DNA of 64,000 bases, from positions 186,001 through 250,000 of the forward strand of contig NC_054689.1 of NCBI RefSeq assembly GCF_011074885.1, given 5' to 3'. Below the pieces are notes generated by a model. It did no database searches. It was not told the DNA's origin and saw only the letters and a list, made by a program, of their open reading frames with translations. The translations under genes and the position numbers were made by a program. This stretch comes from Brettanomyces bruxellensis. Taxonomy: Eukaryota; Ascomycota; Pichiomycetes; Pichiales; Pichiaceae. Shown piece after piece: positions 44,380 through 55,280 of the stretch. Every line of letters starts with the position of its first letter. The stretch's first letter is position 1.

Positions 44380-47325
44380 TCATATCTCCCATTTCGATGC
44401 TTCGCTGTCATTAATTGTAACAAACGGTTCATCTATTGCATTTATTGAAACATCATTGCAAAGACAACACTTCTTGGATAGAACAGCATCAATTTCCTTT
44501 CTGATCAAAACAAGCTGTCCTCTGTCTCCACTATTCTGAGAAAGTTTCTTTTGCAATACATATATTTCAGATTTCAACTTGTAATCAGATGACTCGGAAA
44601 TACGCTTAACAAGGCAGTCCTGGTGAAACGAATGAAAGCAGGGAAATGTGATGAATCTCCTGGTTGTAAGAATTTTATGACAAAGCATACATGATTCATA
44701 GGGCTCAATAATGTGAAAGTTCTCTTCCTTAAATCGTTTAATTTGCTGTTTAATATGATCAGACTGAAGAACAGAATCGTCCATTTGCTGCTGCAAGTCA
44801 GACATCCGGGATGAAAGACTTTGAAGTGACTTAACAACCTCTTCCTTAAAATTATCCACAAAAACAAAATCAGGAAATAGCGGTAAAAGATCCTTCATAC
44901 TGATTGATTCACATTTTCTCATTAAGTAGCGAAGAATAAGTCTGATCTGTGATTTCTTTTTGTCACCTTGGGATCCAGTGAAAGCTGCCGTTTGCTGATT
45001 CGTAAACATATCTTTATGAGCCTCCAAGTAATTTTCATCTGCAAGAACATTATTTATCAACACCTTTGAAATACACAACCATATTTTCTTTGTTTTACGT
45101 GAAGAAAATGCCGATATTCTCTCAGCTTCAAGAACAGCCAATTCAATCAGTCCATGCTTTAGTGCAAGATTAACTGCTTCTATACATTCGCCAATTAGCG
45201 AGTAAACCTGGACTGCACTCCTTATACGATGATGCTTAATAGCCATTCTTAAGATAAAGTCTGGATCAAATAAAATGTCTTGCGAATTTCCAGAAGCCCC
45301 AAGGACTCCTTCATTTGTGCGGCAATTTTCCAGATATTTCAATATCGGATCCTCATTTTCCAAGTTTGGATAACTGAGAAGAATAGAAAGGTATGAATTA
45401 TGTATAATTCTATCTTTAACCTGCCTGTTGTCAATCAAATAATGTAGAAAGCGAACAGCCTGATTACGATCAACAGTAATGCTTCTCGGTTCGGCAACGG
45501 TTTTTTGATATGTAAGCAAGGCTGGAAGTAGCTTTAAATACCGAAGGTCATCTAGTAGACGAATCCATATATCACATGTTTTCACTGGGTAATTCACAAA
45601 TAAAAGAGTTGAATACTTGTATACAAGCTCGGGCAATTTTTGTACTGTTAATACCTTGAGTGCATCCTCCCACATGCTTAAACTCATATAGTACTTCAAA
45701 ACAAAATTGTAATCACCAACGAGGTTAGCAAAATATAGAAGCTCTTCCTTTCTGTCATGACTTAATATAATCTGATAAATTGTATCTTTATCCAATTCGT
45801 CCTTGAAATCATCCAAGAAGCGGTGAAATTCATTGATTAAACCTTTAAGAGTTCTCTCAATGTTATCTGATGCATTATTTTTCGCTTTTTCACTGCTTGC
45901 GAAAACTGGTGTGGAGGAAAGCAACTCATCACTAACGGAATTCAATTGCTCCATATAAAGTTCAACCAACCAACTACTTAATATCATGGCCTGCATAGAA
46001 TTAGACTTCGGAATGGTTTTAAGTTTTTTAAAAAGATAGTTTCTAAGTGGCTTGTCTTGGTGTGCATCCATGAACATTAGGGAAACATGTTCAATGGGCT
46101 GCGAAGTTTCTGCAAAACATTCTGCAGAGCTTTGAAAATCCCCCTTTTCAAACAAATATTTGCTTTTCTGGGACATGATTATATCATACTTCGTTTGATC
46201 AACACCAGTGGGCGATTTTAACGTGGCGATAGCATCGTCAAACATACTCTTTTCAACCATAAGCTTCCATATTCCAGAATTTTCCTTATCCACGACAATT
46301 TCATAAATTATATCGCAAGAGTATAGCCAGAAGGTATTGTTAATGATATCGGACACAAAGCCTATAAACGGCTCATTAGAAGGAAGAATTCGTGTTGATG
46401 ACACCTTGCACTGGTTCAATTGATTGTATATAACAAGTTCGCCGGAAACTGTTAATACTAGAATGTAATATTCAGTGAGCATGATGGATGATACCGATGA
46501 GCCTGTCAACAGGTCCATTTTCACATGGTTAAGTTCCTTCTTTGATTTGAAATTGACACTTCCATAGGTCACTTGATATGAATTGTCCTCTTCATTGATA
46601 TCCAAAAATGCAATCGACTTGTTATTTCTAGTCATATGAATAATCGAATTAAAATTGAAACTTATCGGTTCCCTTTTAAACGAATTTTGAAATGAGCTTG
46701 TAGTGGCACTTACTGCCTCGTTAACTTTACAGCGAAACTGTACGATTCTGTTGCTCGTAAGACCACACATAACTTTACAGTTGATAGTACCATCAGAATG
46801 ATACTTTCCAACAGAAATGTTACAAACATAACTAATTCCATTCTTGCTGTGCCATATCTGTTTGACTAATCTCTCTTTCTTAGATTCAACCTTTATTTCA
46901 TACAAATACCCATCTGCAGTGCTGACAAGAATTGGCCCAGTATAGTGATCTTGAATAAGGCTGTCAACAAAAGAGATACAGGTCACTCGTAGGCCTCTCA
47001 ATTTTGACAGCTCTTTTGCATGTCGAGATTTCCGGTTCAAATAATAAAATTCATCTGCATCAGTTTGAATGATGAGGTGATAACCTTTCTTATCGACAAA
47101 TGCGTTTTTCACAAGCCCCGTTCGCAGTCCAATGTTGATTTTTTCGACATTCTCTGGGTTTTCAAGATTTATTCGATACACAAATCCTAACTGTAGAACT
47201 ATGTAGAGGATATTGTTGCTGACGAGAAGCTTTTTGATCCTACCACCTGTTTGGAATTGCAATTGAACCGGTTCTAAGGTGAATGTTGAATCACCTTCAC
47301 CTCCAAAAATCTGTTCCTCAGTCAT
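44380..47325 (-). CDS. PEP3: Vacuolar sorting protein VPS18/PEP3
   Basis: This 981-aa protein starts at ATG 47323-47325. The N-terminal half is a beta-propeller of the Pep3/Vps18/deep orange family (about 20-360, including GRIKKLLVSNNILYIVL). An alpha-solenoid with clathrin-like repeats (about 380-820) follows, and then a coiled segment and a C-terminal RING-H2 at about 880-970 (CMLC..., FPCFHSFHQDCL, CCLC). Vps18 is a core subunit of HOPS and CORVET, which tether endosomes and vacuoles. Size (yeast Pep3 is 918 aa) and domain order agree. It is divergent from SMD3 across 291 bp. Confidence 0.93.
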   Translation of the reverse strand: MTEEQIFGGEGDSTFTLEPVQLQFQTGGRIKKLLVSNNILYIVLQLGFVYRINLENPENVEKINIGLRTGLVKNAFVDKKGYHLIIQTDADEFYYLNRKSRHAKELSKLRGLRVTCISFVDSLIQDHYTGPILVSTADGYLYEIKVESKKERLVKQIWHSKNGISYVCNISVGKYHSDGTINCKVMCGLTSNRIVQFRCKVNEAVSATTSSFQNSFKREPISFNFNSIIHMTRNNKSIAFLDINEEDNSYQVTYGSVNFKSKKELNHVKMDLLTGSSVSSIMLTEYYILVLTVSGELVIYNQLNQCKVSSTRILPSNEPFIGFVSDIINNTFWLYSCDIIYEIVVDKENSGIWKLMVEKSMFDDAIATLKSPTGVDQTKYDIIMSQKSKYLFEKGDFQSSAECFAETSQPIEHVSLMFMDAHQDKPLRNYLFKKLKTIPKSNSMQAMILSSWLVELYMEQLNSVSDELLSSTPVFASSEKAKNNASDNIERTLKGLINEFHRFLDDFKDELDKDTIYQIILSHDRKEELLYFANLVGDYNFVLKYYMSLSMWEDALKVLTVQKLPELVYKYSTLLFVNYPVKTCDIWIRLLDDLRYLKLLPALLTYQKTVAEPRSITVDRNQAVRFLHYLIDNRQVKDRIIHNSYLSILLSYPNLENEDPILKYLENCRTNEGVLGASGNSQDILFDPDFILRMAIKHHRIRSAVQVYSLIGECIEAVNLALKHGLIELAVLEAERISAFSSRKTKKIWLCISKVLINNVLADENYLEAHKDMFTNQQTAAFTGSQGDKKKSQIRLILRYLMRKCESISMKDLLPLFPDFVFVDNFKEEVVKSLQSLSSRMSDLQQQMDDSVLQSDHIKQQIKRFKEENFHIIEPYESCMLCHKILTTRRFITFPCFHSFHQDCLVKRISESSDYKLKSEIYVLQKKLSQNSGDRGQLVLIRKEIDAVLSKKCCLCNDVSINAIDEPFVTINDSEASKWEI

Positions 47326-47616
47326 TAAGTGGTCGATTGATTACTTATGTCGAAAATATATATTTTAAGAGAAAAGGTAACGAAGGGAAAGTTATTTTTC
47401 CAAAATTAATGCTAGCCCATCTTCTGAACTTATCTAGATTAGAAGATAAATCGCGCTATAATAATTGCAAACATATTTTTCTGGGAATTGCAAAACTTCA
47501 CACTTATGCAAACAAACAACATATTGCATGTACATATTTTTAGAACGTGAATTTTAAGCTGGAATATCATTCAGAACATAATCGTTGTCTTTTTAGCATT
47601 CTCTTGATATTTTGAA
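47326..47616. promoter_or_regulatory. Divergent promoter of PEP3 and SMD3
   Basis: This 291-bp AT-rich region lies between divergent ATGs. No distinctive element was identified. Confidence 0.45.
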
Positions 47617-47960
47617 ATGGGCTCAAGCATACCTATAAAGCTTCTTAACGAGGCTCAAGTAAGTATATCTACATAATGCATTACTTTTCAGTGCGTACGT
47701 TACTAACACCACATATTTCAATATTCAATTAGGGCCACGTTGTGTCAGTCGAACTTAACAATGGTGCAGGGCTAAAGGGCAAACTTTCTGACTCAGAGGA
47801 TAGCATGAATGTGCTGTTAAAAGATGTGACGGAAACCAGTCGGGATGGGAGTGTGAAGCATTTGGATGAAATATTTGTAAGGGGCTCACAAATAAGATTT
47901 GTATCCGTTCCGGACATTCTTAAGAATGCACCGTTTCTCAAAAAACAGCTTCATGAGTAA
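47617..47960 (+). CDS. SMD3: Spliceosomal Sm protein SmD3, spliced (2 exons)
   Basis: Exon 1 is 47617-47658 (14 codons, MGSSIPIKLLNEAQ), followed by a 74-bp intron at 47659-47732 with GTAAGT, TACTAAC and TTAG. Exon 2 is 47733-47960, starting GHVVSVELNNGAGLKGKL. The product is 89 aa. Sm1 and Sm2 motifs are complete: SEDSMNVLLKDV and IFVRGSQIRFVSVPDILKNAP, the latter diagnostic of SmD3. SmD3 is part of the heptameric Sm ring on U1, U2, U4 and U5 snRNAs. Splicing falls between Gln14 and Gly15, within the conserved NEAQGH segment. The protein ends shortly after the fold, without an RG-rich tail. Confidence 0.96.
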
Positions 47961-48154
47961 TGAGGGAAGCTTGATGTCGGAAACACTGTCCGGATTGTAT
48001 AGTATAACTTTAACGAATGTCATAAATTAATATAATACATTATAGATTAGATCGGTAGGTACGCAGCAACAAAAAAAAAATATCACTTAAATTATTAATG
48101 CCATTTACACATATGCAAATTGTAATCCTAGAGATTACCATACAGAAAAACAAA

Positions 48155-49966
48155 CTAATCAAAACCCTCCAAAATGTTGAGTGCCTTCTCCAACCTGGCA
48201 TAACTCTTGTCGTACCTTTGGGGATCAAGCATCATATTTGCCGTAAGCCTGCTAATTGACCCAACTATCTTTTCAAGCAAGTACTTTTCTTCCACAGGCA
48301 TATCCAGGGACGAGAACTCCTGACCAATCACAATTCCATCGGTGGCATTCAATAGTCTGGCCAAAGTATCATATGAAAAGGACGACACACCCTTACTCTG
48401 ATGTTTAGAATGCTTACCGGCGGAAGATTTACTAGATCTTGCCAGTGAGTTTCTTTTGACCGATTTTCTCACTGAAGAATACGTAGATGCTGGTCTAGTC
48501 TTCGTGAGACCTTGTCTTGAGGTGGATTTTCCGACAGGAACACTAACACTTTCAGAGCTTTTAGCCTCAACCGGATGTGAAATAGTGCTTGGTACATCTA
48601 AAGCTTTTGTAGATCCGGAATCCTGGAGACTTGGTTGGATACTTGATGATGACTCCTCTGACTCTGATGAGGTTATCACAGCAGCCTCTTTGTTGGCGAG
48701 ATCTGAGTTTGTCTGCATTGGTTCAGGCTTAGTGCTAACTTTCGAAGGTGCGGAAGAAGTGTATGTTGAATTTCTTCCCGAGGTACCTATGCTTGCCGAA
48801 ACAACCGGAAGAACCGTCCCACGAGATTTTCCAGTCTGAAGAGTTCTGACTGATTTGGTTCTTTCCGAAAGAGTTGCATTCCTCGTGAACGTGGATGAAT
48901 AAACAGAGCTTGCAGCATCTGTATCATCATCATCTTCTTCTTCGTCTTCCCAATCATTCTCGTTTGAAACAGCCGTATGGAACGAGGCCGTGCTTGTTGG
49001 CGTTATTGGAATGTTTGCAGAGGATGTGGAATTCCTCTTAGAGGTGATCTCATCACTAGAAGAGTCGGAATCCTCACCGGACTGATGCGTATCGTCTTTT
49101 TTCACAGGGCTGTGCTCTGAAGAAGGAATTTGCGGGTTGGCATCAAGCTCACTTTTCAAACTTTCAACCTGCTGCATCAACTCGCCAAACTTACCGCTGA
49201 GCTTCCGGCTGAGTCTGCGTGCATGCCGCATTGATGCATTGTCCTTTGAACTGGAGGAAATTTCCTTATCTGGCAAAATCCGCGGTCCGATAAGACTTGT
49301 ACGCCTGCTAGCAGAGATACTGTGGGAATCACTTGTGGAAACACCTTCGGTGATTGATTCCATATCCCCAATACATGTAGAAATTGGCCTTCTTGAAGAT
49401 CTGGCTGGGACTGAGTGCTCTAGATCAACCGAGTTTTCCTTATCAGGAGCACTTCCTGGGCTCCCTTTACCTTCCAGGATCGGCTCTCCTGTAGTAGTTG
49501 GCAAAATGACTGCCTCTCTGATCGAAGACGATTCTGGATTCTGTGACGTTGATGTGGCCAATGTTCTTGCAGTAGATGCACTAGAACGATAACTTTCACG
49601 ATGTGCGAGATCGCTCCCCACTGTCCGCACCTCAGAAGATCTGTTCATGGATCTTCTTCCATTGGTGTACTGCCTGGAGGAATTATCGTTCACCACATAT
49701 CTGATTGTGTCGATGTCGGCATTTTGGACAACTCCCGAGTAGCTGGAGGACATGGAAAACCGATTATTTGCAGAAGGTGGAAATATAGGCGATCCCAAAC
49801 TCTTTTTGCTGCTTTCACCACTTGCAACACCTTGAATGTCTGGACTTGGCGTTGAAAGCCTCGAATTAGACCTACTAGAAGGAGAAACTGATTCGAGTCT
49901 GCTGCCTTGGCCTTCATCCTGAAAGTCTAGGGTAGAAGACTTTTGCTTGGTATCCCCTTTTGCCAT
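48155..49966 (-). CDS. Ser-rich protein with a conserved C-terminal module (possibly NBA1-like)
   Basis: This 603-aa protein starts at ATG 49964-49966. About 500 residues are Ser/Thr-rich and disordered, with an acidic patch NDWEDEEEDDDDTDAASS (about 335-352) and many basic-Ser sites that could be phosphorylated. The last ~75 residues form an ordered helical module (YDTLARLLNATDGIVIG, EEKYLLEKIVGSISRLTANM, YARLEKALNILEGF). The layout recalls fungal bud-neck proteins such as Nba1, but I am not sure of this assignment. The module is the part to use for a homology search. The gene converges on SMD3. Confidence 0.65.
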   Translation of the reverse strand: MAKGDTKQKSSTLDFQDEGQGSRLESVSPSSRSNSRLSTPSPDIQGVASGESSKKSLGSPIFPPSANNRFSMSSSYSGVVQNADIDTIRYVVNDNSSRQYTNGRRSMNRSSEVRTVGSDLAHRESYRSSASTARTLATSTSQNPESSSIREAVILPTTTGEPILEGKGSPGSAPDKENSVDLEHSVPARSSRRPISTCIGDMESITEGVSTSDSHSISASRRTSLIGPRILPDKEISSSSKDNASMRHARRLSRKLSGKFGELMQQVESLKSELDANPQIPSSEHSPVKKDDTHQSGEDSDSSSDEITSKRNSTSSANIPITPTSTASFHTAVSNENDWEDEEEDDDDTDAASSVYSSTFTRNATLSERTKSVRTLQTGKSRGTVLPVVSASIGTSGRNSTYTSSAPSKVSTKPEPMQTNSDLANKEAAVITSSESEESSSSIQPSLQDSGSTKALDVPSTISHPVEAKSSESVSVPVGKSTSRQGLTKTRPASTYSSVRKSVKRNSLARSSKSSAGKHSKHQSKGVSSFSYDTLARLLNATDGIVIGQEFSSLDMPVEEKYLLEKIVGSISRLTANMMLDPQRYDKSYARLEKALNILEGFD

Positions 49967-50782
49967 TGTTGTGATCGAATGTCCGAAAACCAGGTACCTG
50001 TGAAACTGTTATTTGATTTATGGAATGCACAATTGCGCAATGTGTAGTTTTCTGTGATTTTTACTTGTTGCTTTCGCTTTTTGCTTTTACTTCTTGCTTC
50101 AGCGAACACTGATAAGATATCTGTATCTGATCTCAATGTGTTAAGAAAGACGTGTGAGTATATTAATAAAAGTTGGCTTCAAAGAAAGCAAACCCAGGAG
50201 AAGTGAAGACTGCATATACAGTTTAAGAATCCGCTACTGCCAAGGTACCCCCACCCGTCCTATATATAAAATGAGATGGATGAATTAAATTTATCATCGG
50301 GCAGCAGGGGGAAAAAGATGGCTGGCCTATTCCAAATCAGGAAATCCCCGATCAATTGGTGCCAAATTTTTTCTCATGCTTTTACAATACACTTCTGGCG
50401 CTTTTTCGTGTATAAATATTTTTTCATGTTTTCTCATGCTTTTTCAGATCCAATATTGTCCACATCCTCATTATGCAAATATGACTTTTCTGGTTGAAGT
50501 AGCATTTAGTGTGTTGCCAACTGGTGGAAAGAATGCTCGAGTACAAGCACAGAAATGCGTAGTCAAATAAACTGATGCTTGTGCCGGAACAAACAGAAGC
50601 TGAGTTGTTTGGTGCTGAGCTACAAACAGCATTCTATAAAGTAGAAAAATACAATACTACAGTTAGCGAAACGACGGAGCAACGGTTAATAGAGTGTTAA
50701 TTTTCATGGTAAAAGGGATGTAGCGAAGCCATTCAAGGCATAGCCAAGAAACCCGCTTGTACAATTATCTATCCTATATCAG
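49967..50782. promoter_or_regulatory. Upstream region of the Ser-rich gene
   Basis: These 816 bp lie between this gene's start and the PAT1 3' end. They hold a TATATATAAAA (50263-50273) on the plus strand and repeats of TTTCTCATGCTTTT (around 50371 and 50432). A 73-codon plus-strand frame starts at 50276, only 3 bp after the TATA-like element, which speaks against a real gene. Confidence 0.4.
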
Positions 50783-53374
50783 CTAGTCTGTAAGCTCAGT
50801 GATATCATCCTCGTTGGCCTTAAGGCCAATAACGTTGAGGAACAAGTTTAATTCGGAGAGATGCTTTTCGGCCTTGGCAGAATCGCCGGCCTCCCTCAAC
50901 CTCTTGCTGGTGGCCATAGCACCAAAGATTTCATCTCTAACCTCATCGACAACAATTCTTTGGTGGCTAAGCTGGCCTGCCAAAGACAACGAGGCGAGGA
51001 ATTCCCAAATATAAGAGTCGTTGCCATCCGAGTCCGAGTTTCTGACCAACTTCTGCTCATCGTTAGAGAAGTAGGGTGGGAAGACAATGGTAATTCTGCC
51101 CTCCAAGAACTGGAAGAGCTTGTTGTAGGTTTGCTGCCAGTGGGACAAGTCCTGAGCACTTATGCCATTGGTCATCTCTTGCTTGATCAATTCAAGCCTT
51201 GATATGAGCACAGTTATAAGCGACAAGCCGATTCTGGTTGTCACGAGGAATGGAACGGTATTGCTCTGGAGAAGAACATCGAGGAAGTGAAGCACAATGG
51301 AGAAGGGCGACTCACTGAGGTATAGAACCAAAGCTTTCAAAACGGTGGTCTGGAACATCTCAATCTGGGCCTTGACCTCCTTGGGTAGCTCGTAGTTTTT
51401 GTCCGCATAGAGCTCGTACGAGCCCCTGTGAACAACCTCAACTTTGTGTAACTCCCTAAAAATGAGCTCGACCAACTCTGCCCGGTGAAGCGGTGTGAGC
51501 AGGTGGAAAACCCGGTTGAACACCTTCATCATCTTGTCAAATGAGAGCACTGAGATGAACGGATCGATTGGAGAATTTGCGGAAGCTCCCTCGCCCTGGT
51601 TGGTCTTCAGACAGTTCCAAAGCTCCGAATCGTCAACCTGTCCGCTCTCTCTCTCCAGAGACTCCTGCTTGAGCACCTCCGAGTATATACTTTCGACAAT
51701 CGAGAGCCTGAACGTTCTGGAAGACTGTGGGAACTTGTACTCGGCTGGAACCTCGCTGTTCGCACTCTTGGGGTCCGACGAGTTCACCACCAACAGCTGT
51801 CTGGGCTGCTTTCCGCTTGCAAAAGACACTTTTCCAAGTGCTCCCTCTTTGGTCAACACACCTGTTCTTTTTCCGCGTTCCTTGGCAACAGACACGGCCT
51901 TCGACACCTGCTGCTGCATTCTCTGTAGAGCAATGTCTGCACGCTTGGATCTGCCGCCTAGTCGGTGGCCTGACTGCTCAAGATACTTCTTGGCCAACGA
52001 GTTCATACTGTTGGCTTCCACTGAAGAATTGAGCACTTTGTACACCTGGCAGTAGAAATCCTCGTTGTACGGATCATCTGTGACGATCTGTGAGAGCTGG
52101 AATCTCGTCACAAAGTCCTTATCACGGGGATTCATGAACCCGGAAGCCCGGGTGATACGATTGACCTTCTCCTGCCTGGCGAAGTACTTCTGCTTTTCCT
52201 CATCCGTCATACCTTCAATCTGACGCTGACGCTGGAACTGCCTGTGTTGCTGGTTATAGAAGTGGCGTCCACGGTAGTTGTTTCCGCCGACATATCCGTG
52301 TTGTTGGTGTTGGCGAGGTTGTTGAGGTAATTGATGAGGTAGTTGTTGTTGTGGTTGTTGTTGTTGTTGCTGATTCTGATTATGTTGATTTTGCTGCTCG
52401 TTTCCCACATGATCACTTCCAGAAGAAGCTGGTGGAGGGGAAGGGTACGCAGATTCTCCAGAAACGTTTGCAGAAGAAGTATTATCATCAGCCTGCAGTG
52501 CAACTGGTGCAACTGGACGCACTGGCAGCTGCGAAGGCTGTGCGTGAGGCTGTTGCTGCTGCTGCTGCTGTTGTTGTTGTTGTTGCTGTTGTTGCTGCTG
52601 CTGATTAACAGACCCACCACTCGAAACAGGGCCACTCATACCTGGCATCTGTGGAAATCCCATAAATGGCGGTGGAATTGGTCCCTGTTGCATTCCAGAA
52701 GGTCCCATTGGAGGCGGAGCCATCATCATCTGCGTCATGGCCCTTGCTGCAGTAGCAATATCAGGATATCTGCCAGAGGCAACTGCCGAAGCCAAAATCT
52801 GCTGCTGAGCCTGTGGTGGGAGCATGAACGGGTTCATTCCCGGTGGAAGCATCCGCTGCGGACCCATTTGCGGCTGTGACAGCTGTGGAGGAGGGGGCTG
52901 GGCTCTTATTCTGGCCTCAATTTCCTCCAGAGAGTAAACTTTCTTGTCATCTCGTGCAGAAGCGCTTCCAGGGTCTCCAACAGGCTGATTCTGGGCCTGC
53001 TGTGCCTGCTGGCTACCGCTCTTGTCAGAACCACCCCAAAGCGACTCCATTGGTTTCAAAGTCGACGCATCTTCGGGTGCCTGTGCAGTCTTTGCAGCCT
53101 CAGCATAAGAAATACCTGCTTCTGCAACTGCATTATGCACAGGGGCAGGTTTCAATCCTGCCTTCGGCTTGTTCTGGTTGGCCCCAAACCCAGCAGAGAA
53201 GTCAAAGTCTGCACCCATATTGGAAACGTCTGTTCCGAAAGTCTCTTCATTCAAAGCATCTTCCTCCTCTGAATTTATTTCATCGTCAAAGTTTTGAAAA
53301 CTGTCCAAGTTGGCTTTTCTGTCGCCGTGGCGTTTGCCAGGCTTGGCAGATGGATCGAAGCCAAAGAACGACAT
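50783..53374 (-). CDS. PAT1: Decapping activator PAT1
   Basis: This 863-aa protein starts at ATG 53372-53374. The N-terminus MSFFGFDPS is the conserved Pat1 start that contacts Dhh1. A Pro/Gln-rich middle holds a polyQ run (about 255-275) and a second Gln/His region (about 328-365). The conserved RNA-binding segment and the C-terminal alpha-solenoid (about 440-850; for example GFMNPRDKDFVTRFQLSQI, FLVTTRIGLSLITVLISR) bind Lsm1-7 and Dcp2 in relatives. Pat1 promotes decapping of deadenylated mRNA in P-bodies and represses translation. Length and order agree with yeast Pat1 (796 aa). Confidence 0.95.
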   Translation of the reverse strand: MSFFGFDPSAKPGKRHGDRKANLDSFQNFDDEINSEEEDALNEETFGTDVSNMGADFDFSAGFGANQNKPKAGLKPAPVHNAVAEAGISYAEAAKTAQAPEDASTLKPMESLWGGSDKSGSQQAQQAQNQPVGDPGSASARDDKKVYSLEEIEARIRAQPPPPQLSQPQMGPQRMLPPGMNPFMLPPQAQQQILASAVASGRYPDIATAARAMTQMMMAPPPMGPSGMQQGPIPPPFMGFPQMPGMSGPVSSGGSVNQQQQQQQQQQQQQQQQQQPHAQPSQLPVRPVAPVALQADDNTSSANVSGESAYPSPPPASSGSDHVGNEQQNQHNQNQQQQQQPQQQLPHQLPQQPRQHQQHGYVGGNNYRGRHFYNQQHRQFQRQRQIEGMTDEEKQKYFARQEKVNRITRASGFMNPRDKDFVTRFQLSQIVTDDPYNEDFYCQVYKVLNSSVEANSMNSLAKKYLEQSGHRLGGRSKRADIALQRMQQQVSKAVSVAKERGKRTGVLTKEGALGKVSFASGKQPRQLLVVNSSDPKSANSEVPAEYKFPQSSRTFRLSIVESIYSEVLKQESLERESGQVDDSELWNCLKTNQGEGASANSPIDPFISVLSFDKMMKVFNRVFHLLTPLHRAELVELIFRELHKVEVVHRGSYELYADKNYELPKEVKAQIEMFQTTVLKALVLYLSESPFSIVLHFLDVLLQSNTVPFLVTTRIGLSLITVLISRLELIKQEMTNGISAQDLSHWQQTYNKLFQFLEGRITIVFPPYFSNDEQKLVRNSDSDGNDSYIWEFLASLSLAGQLSHQRIVVDEVRDEIFGAMATSKRLREAGDSAKAEKHLSELNLFLNVIGLKANEDDITELTD
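52549..52605 (-). repeat. CAG/CAA trinucleotide repeat (polyQ) in PAT1
   Basis: About 19 consecutive Gln codons, mixed CAG and CAA, lie in the low-complexity region of PAT1. Mixed codons suggest protein-level selection rather than a pure, unstable triplet run. Confidence 0.8.
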
Positions 53375-53897
53375 CTGTCTGTTAAATTACGTATAAAAGC
53401 TGTGGCAAAATATGAAGTGCTGTGTTTATTTCTAGATAGCTAAAGCGTGCAGTTGTTTACTGGCAGAGCAGTAGTGCGAGGCGAGAAATTTCAGCAAGGG
53501 GGACTCGAAGTGAGCAAAAAAAAAAATCGGAATTTGCAAGTGTGAGTCCACCCAAAATTTGTATGATTTCTTGTCACCAGAACACCACAAGCGGGAAATG
53601 GCAGGAAAATAAGAAACGAGAAAAAAGAGCGGATTTTTTTCTGCTTTTTTTTCTGCTTTTTCCCTTTCTCTCTTTCCCTTTCTTTTTTGCTTCAGGTATT
53701 CCCGCTCGCCAAATCTCTCACCAACCAATGTAAGGATGCACATTTTCCACAAATACAGTCTGCCTCTTGCAAACATCTACCACGTACTACTACAGCCAGA
53801 CTTATTATCCAATTGACATTTCAGATGTCAAACAAAAACATAGAATAGACGAAAATCTTAAGATAAAAATAATAATATTCTCACAGCCCATAAATCT
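53375..53897. promoter_or_regulatory. PAT1 promoter region
   Basis: These 523 bp lie between the PAT1 start and the ARC35 3' end. They contain polypyrimidine runs at 53634-53690 on the plus strand. No gene was seen. Confidence 0.45.
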
Positions 53898-54902
53898 TCA
53901 ACTTAATGCCTCAAACCTCCTTCCACTAGCAGTCTTCCTTTCAGCCCTCAACTCCTCATCCGAAACATCTCTTCTTGCACGGTTCAAAATCTTAGTAAAG
54001 CTCTGCACCCTGAATCTCATTCTCTGGTGCAAGTAGCACTTGACAATCTTGATATGGTAGTGGAAGTATGAGCGGAAAAGCTCAATTTGTGTAATGGTGT
54101 TCCATTTCACCTCTTCTGTGCTTAAATGCCTTGGGAATAAAACAAATGTGATGTAGGTCTTCTTTTTATCCTTATTCTCCTTCTCCACCGATTGAATCTC
54201 AAGTGGAATCTCATGATGCGAATTTATCACTTGAGGGGCCTTCTGTATAGATCTTCTTCTGGCATCGGAGAATTCTTGCAAGAACACCTTCGAGAAAACT
54301 TTATCCGTCTCATCACTAAAGATCGTCGAAAAAATCACAGTGACACGATCATTCGATGGCTTTATAAAAATCGATTCATTATCCCTATAGTGCAATGTGA
54401 TGACAGGCTCTTTGGAACTTTTTCTGGCCTCTTCCCCATAAATATTGTTTGGATCTGCAGGTTGTTCTTTGGCAAGAACTTCGTATCTTGCAAAAGTTTC
54501 AAGGAATGGAGCTGCAAAGCAGTTTCTTTTTAATAAAGAAAGCTCGCTGATAAGAGCAGACTTCTCCTCAGCCGTTTTCAAGCTAACCTTGCTCAAATCA
54601 ACGTAAAGACTGTAGTTGTAACCTGGTTCTGCATTGTCCCCAGAGAGTATACTGAGGAAAGTAGAGTACTTAGAATAGATGGACTCAAGTAAATCCAAAG
54701 TTCCATGTTGGATAAGATCGTCCCAGCATTTGATATTTAAGGATAGAAGAATTGCAGTCTTCTCTTTTGGTGTTGAAATGTGATAGGCTGTAAAATCGTA
54801 ATCTGTGACAATCCGGTCAAGAGAAACTGGTTCATAATCACTGGCAAAGGCCTTGGTGAAGGTCTTTTGAATAAGTAAGTTTTCTGGTTGTAGCAGTAAC
54901 AT
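53898..54902 (-). CDS. ARC35: Arp2/3 complex subunit ARC35 (ARPC2/p34)
   Basis: I start at ATG 54900-54902, giving 334 aa that begin MLLLQPENLLIQK. This parallels the yeast Arc35 start (MLHLEPQNLLIQK). The longer frame begins with TTG. Family stretches include DYDFTAYHIS, LSLNIKCWDDL and ..ELFRSYFHYHIKIVKCYLHQRMR near the C-terminus (of which SYFHYHIKIVK is the core), ending RVQSFTKILNRARRD. ARPC2 with ARPC4 forms the structural core of the Arp2/3 actin nucleator. It contacts the mother filament. Length and order are normal (yeast 342 aa). Confidence 0.95.
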   Translation of the reverse strand: MLLLQPENLLIQKTFTKAFASDYEPVSLDRIVTDYDFTAYHISTPKEKTAILLSLNIKCWDDLIQHGTLDLLESIYSKYSTFLSILSGDNAEPGYNYSLYVDLSKVSLKTAEEKSALISELSLLKRNCFAAPFLETFARYEVLAKEQPADPNNIYGEEARKSSKEPVITLHYRDNESIFIKPSNDRVTVIFSTIFSDETDKVFSKVFLQEFSDARRRSIQKAPQVINSHHEIPLEIQSVEKENKDKKKTYITFVLFPRHLSTEEVKWNTITQIELFRSYFHYHIKIVKCYLHQRMRFRVQSFTKILNRARRDVSDEELRAERKTASGRRFEALS

Positions 54903-55280
54903 CTTATTTTGTATTTCTATGTTGATTGCAGAGTCAATTGGCAAAAGGTACTGATAAAAAGCCTGATACCGAAAAGATTATGTTAATTAACTACTCCTCC
55001 GCGATGTATACACCACAACTTATTTCTCAATCCATTTTATTTTTGTCCTCATCAATTCTGGGTGTTTTATCTTAATTTTTTTTTTTTTTTTTTTTTGGCC
55101 TTACATTTCCGTAGTTCATCAGTATAACACAAAGTCAAGCTTAGCGGCGCAAATAAAGTTCTATATTACCCGCCACATAATTGACGAGTCAAAGCAACTA
55201 ATTGCTGCTCTTCGGTAATTAAATAAAAATATAAAAAAGTACACACTTAATCACACTGTGCGTAACACTGAATTGCCGTG
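54903..55280. promoter_or_regulatory. ARC35 promoter with a T21 tract
   Basis: These 378 bp lie between the ARC35 start and the LRR gene 3' end. T21 at 55076-55096 is the main feature. Confidence 0.5.

Noticed and set aside
50276..50497. 73-codon plus-strand ORF between PAT1 and the Ser-rich gene
   Set aside because: Its ATG is only 3 bp downstream of the nearest TATA-like element. The Phe-rich tail comes from T-rich repeats, and there is no family resemblance.
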